DNA from: Anaerocolumna sp.
GTDB taxonomy: Bacteria > Bacillota > Clostridia > Lachnospirales > Lachnospiraceae
DNA length: 6,660 nt
NCBI GenBank assembly: GCA_029256035.1
Contig: JAQSYR010000116.1
Location: 1-6,660, forward strand
Direction of reading: 5' to 3'
Shown here: one piece after another, positions 5,139 through 6,660 of the stretch
Layout of the letters: every line of letters starts with the position of its first letter
Position numbering within the stretch: the stretch's first letter is position 1
Notes under the pieces: generated by a model
The model's database searches: none
What the model saw: only the letters and a program-made list of their open reading frames with translations
What the model was told of the DNA's origin: nothing
Position numbers and translations under genes: made by a program

Positions 5139-6660
5139 TTATGATAAAATCATACGGTCATTGGCAAATTCTTCACCGCTGGCCATTTCAAATTTACTAA
5201 GCAGATCCGTCACTTGCAGCTTCTTTTTTTCTTCTCCTGCTACATCATATATAATATTACCTTGGTGCATCATAATAAGTCGATTACCATACTGAATTGC
5301 ATTTTTCATATTATGGGTTACCATTAATGCAGTCAGAGAATTAGCAGCCACAATCTGGTCAGTAAGCTCTAACACCTTATTGGCAGTTTTAGGATCAAGG
5401 GCAGCTGTATGCTCATCAAGCAGTAAAAGCTTGGGTTTCTGCAAAGTAGCCATAAGCAGAGTTAATGCCTGTCTTTGTCCCCCAGACAATAAACCCACTT
5501 TAGAAGTTAGTCTTGTTTCCAGTCCTAAATCCAGTGTTTTTAATTTATCAACAAATATTTCTTTTTCCTCTTTCGTAATACCCCAACGGAAACCACGTTT
5601 TTTCCCTCTACGGTAGGCAAGAGCAAGATTTTCTTCAATTTCCATATCAGCAGCAGTTCCCATCATAGGATCCTGAAAAACTCTTCCAAGGTATTGGGCT
5701 CTAACATATTCAGGAAGAAGGGTAATGTCAACTCCGTCTAATACAATGGAGCCCATGTCAGCAAAGTGTACGCCAGCAATCATATTCAACATAGTAGATT
5801 TACCTGCACCATTTCCTCCAATAATGGAAACAAAGTCCCCTGGGTTTAACTGCAAATTTACTCCTTTTAATACTTGCTTTTCGTTTATTGTATTAACAAT
5901 ACCAAGTTTACGTTTTATAAGGTTTACAACTCTATGAATAAAACTACTAATTGCAATAATAACTTTATTCTTTTTAAGAACAGGTACAGATAAAGCAATG
6001 GTAACAATAATTGCTGTCAGCAGCTTCATATCATTGGTATTTAACCCCAATTGAAGAACAACTGCAATTACGATTCGATAAATAACAGATCCAAGAACAA
6101 TGGAAGTTAACTTTGCAGCAAAGGATATTTTTTTATGAAGTATAACTTCTCCAATAACAATAGATGCTAGACCAACAACAATTGCTCCAACGCCCATACC
6201 AACATCGGCATACCCTTGGGTTTGTGTTACTAATCCACCAGATAAAGCGATTAATCCATTGCTTATTACTAATCCATAGATTTTCATTCTGTCCGTATCT
6301 TCTCCCTGGGCACGGACCATAGCTTCATTACTTCCTGTTGCTCGAATACCACTACCTAATTCAGTTCCGAAAAACCAATAAAGTATGCCAATCATTACAG
6401 CTGCAAAAACAAGACCCACAAAAAGGATTACCCAGTTTTGCAGTGTAGAGTCTTTTAATCCTAAAGTGCTTGCTGCCGGCAAAAAGCCTTTCACTATTGA
6501 TATTACAGTACTTTCACCAAGAAGGGGAGTATTTGCCTGACCCATTATTCTTAGATTAATAGAATATAATGCAATCATGGTAAGAATACCTGATAAAATA
6601 GCAGGGATTTTAAGTTTTGTATGCAGGTAACCTGTAATTATACCAGCTAACATACCAGCA
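5139..6660 (-). CDS. ABC importer, fused permease and ATPase (N-terminus missing)
   Basis: One continuous frame of 506 visible codons plus stop, open at the window edge. Numbered from the Met at 6653, residues 1-228 are an inner-membrane permease of the COG4120 type (KLKIPAILSGILTMIALYSI near 13; FFGTELGSGIRATGSNEAM near 94; QGYADVGMGVGAIVVGLASI near 146), with about six hydrophobic spans. Residues from about 242 are a COG1101-type ATPase: GGNGAGKST (279-287, Walker A), VFQDPMMGTAA (325-335, Q-loop), LSGGQRQALTLLMATL (389-404, signature), LLLLDEHTAALDP (409-421, Walker B with E414) and THN (446-448, H-loop). These are normally two genes. That Met is internal: the family has roughly 75 more residues upstream. 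Relatives work with a COG2984 lipoprotein and include tryptophan and tyrosine importers, so an amino-acid substrate is an inference; the binding-protein gene would be expected beyond 6660. Confidence 0.9.
   Translation of the reverse strand, partial: AGMLAGIITGYLHTKLKIPAILSGILTMIALYSINLRIMGQANTPLLGESTVISIVKGFLPAASTLGLKDSTLQNWVILFVGLVFAAVMIGILYWFFGTELGSGIRATGSNEAMVRAQGEDTDRMKIYGLVISNGLIALSGGLVTQTQGYADVGMGVGAIVVGLASIVIGEVILHKKISFAAKLTSIVLGSVIYRIVIAVVLQLGLNTNDMKLLTAIIVTIALSVPVLKKNKVIIAISSFIHRVVNLIKRKLGIVNTINEKQVLKGVNLQLNPGDFVSIIGGNGAGKSTMLNMIAGVHFADMGSIVLDGVDITLLPEYVRAQYLGRVFQDPMMGTAADMEIEENLALAYRRGKKRGFRWGITKEEKEIFVDKLKTLDLGLETRLTSKVGLLSGGQRQALTLLMATLQKPKLLLLDEHTAALDPKTANKVLELTDQIVAANSLTALMVTHNMKNAIQYGNRLIMMHQGNIIYDVAGEEKKKLQVTDLLSKFEMASGEEFANDRMILS

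Noticed and set aside
5380..5937. Plus-strand open frames opposite the ATPase domain
   Set aside because: They are antisense to conserved ABC motifs, so the coding strand is certain; composition reflects the complement.
6651..6653. ATG at 6653 as the start of the ABC gene
   Set aside because: The frame stays open to the window edge (Ala-Gly precede it), and the permease family has about 75 residues upstream of this point.

Overview
The window is A+T-rich and every gene lies on the minus strand, so transcription runs from high to low coordinates. The gene content points to a low-GC anaerobic Firmicute of the class Clostridia, most likely Lachnospiraceae or a close relative. It holds a DapL-type diaminopimelate pathway, a GSI-alpha glutamine synthetase followed by an ANTAR regulator, an HD-GYP protein and a COG4120/COG1101-type ABC importer. 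The family-level placement is an inference from protein style, not proven.

Layout, in the direction of transcription. (1) 6660-5139: an ABC importer in which permease and ATPase form one continuous reading frame; its N-terminus lies outside the window. (2) 4899-4003: an HD-GYP protein that appears to have lost an internal block of about 60 residues, including the first metal-binding histidine, while keeping all later motifs. (3) 3825-2494: glnA, and (4) 2431-1889: an ANTAR RNA-binding regulator with a pseudo-receiver. These two form an operon with a stem-loop between them. The 177-base region before glnA carries a near-consensus promoter, two inverted repeats over its -35 and -10 boxes, a strong intrinsic terminator beginning a few bases after the expected transcription start, and a further hairpin. 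(5) 1670-837: dapF, and (6) 758-1: dapL, whose C-terminal part runs off the window. They encode the last two steps to meso-diaminopimelate, and each has its own promoter.

Functionally, the left half joins nitrogen assimilation (glutamine synthetase and its probable antiterminator) to lysine and cell-wall precursor synthesis (DapL uses glutamate as amino donor; DapF epimerises its product). The right half holds an importer, probably for an amino acid, and a c-di-GMP-type signalling protein. There is no mobile element, CRISPR array, tRNA or rRNA, and no intergenic stretch exceeds 300 bases. I see no wholly new system. The points most worth a second look are the permease-ATPase fusion, the internally shortened HD-GYP protein, and the promoter-terminator arrangement ahead of glnA beside an ANTAR gene.
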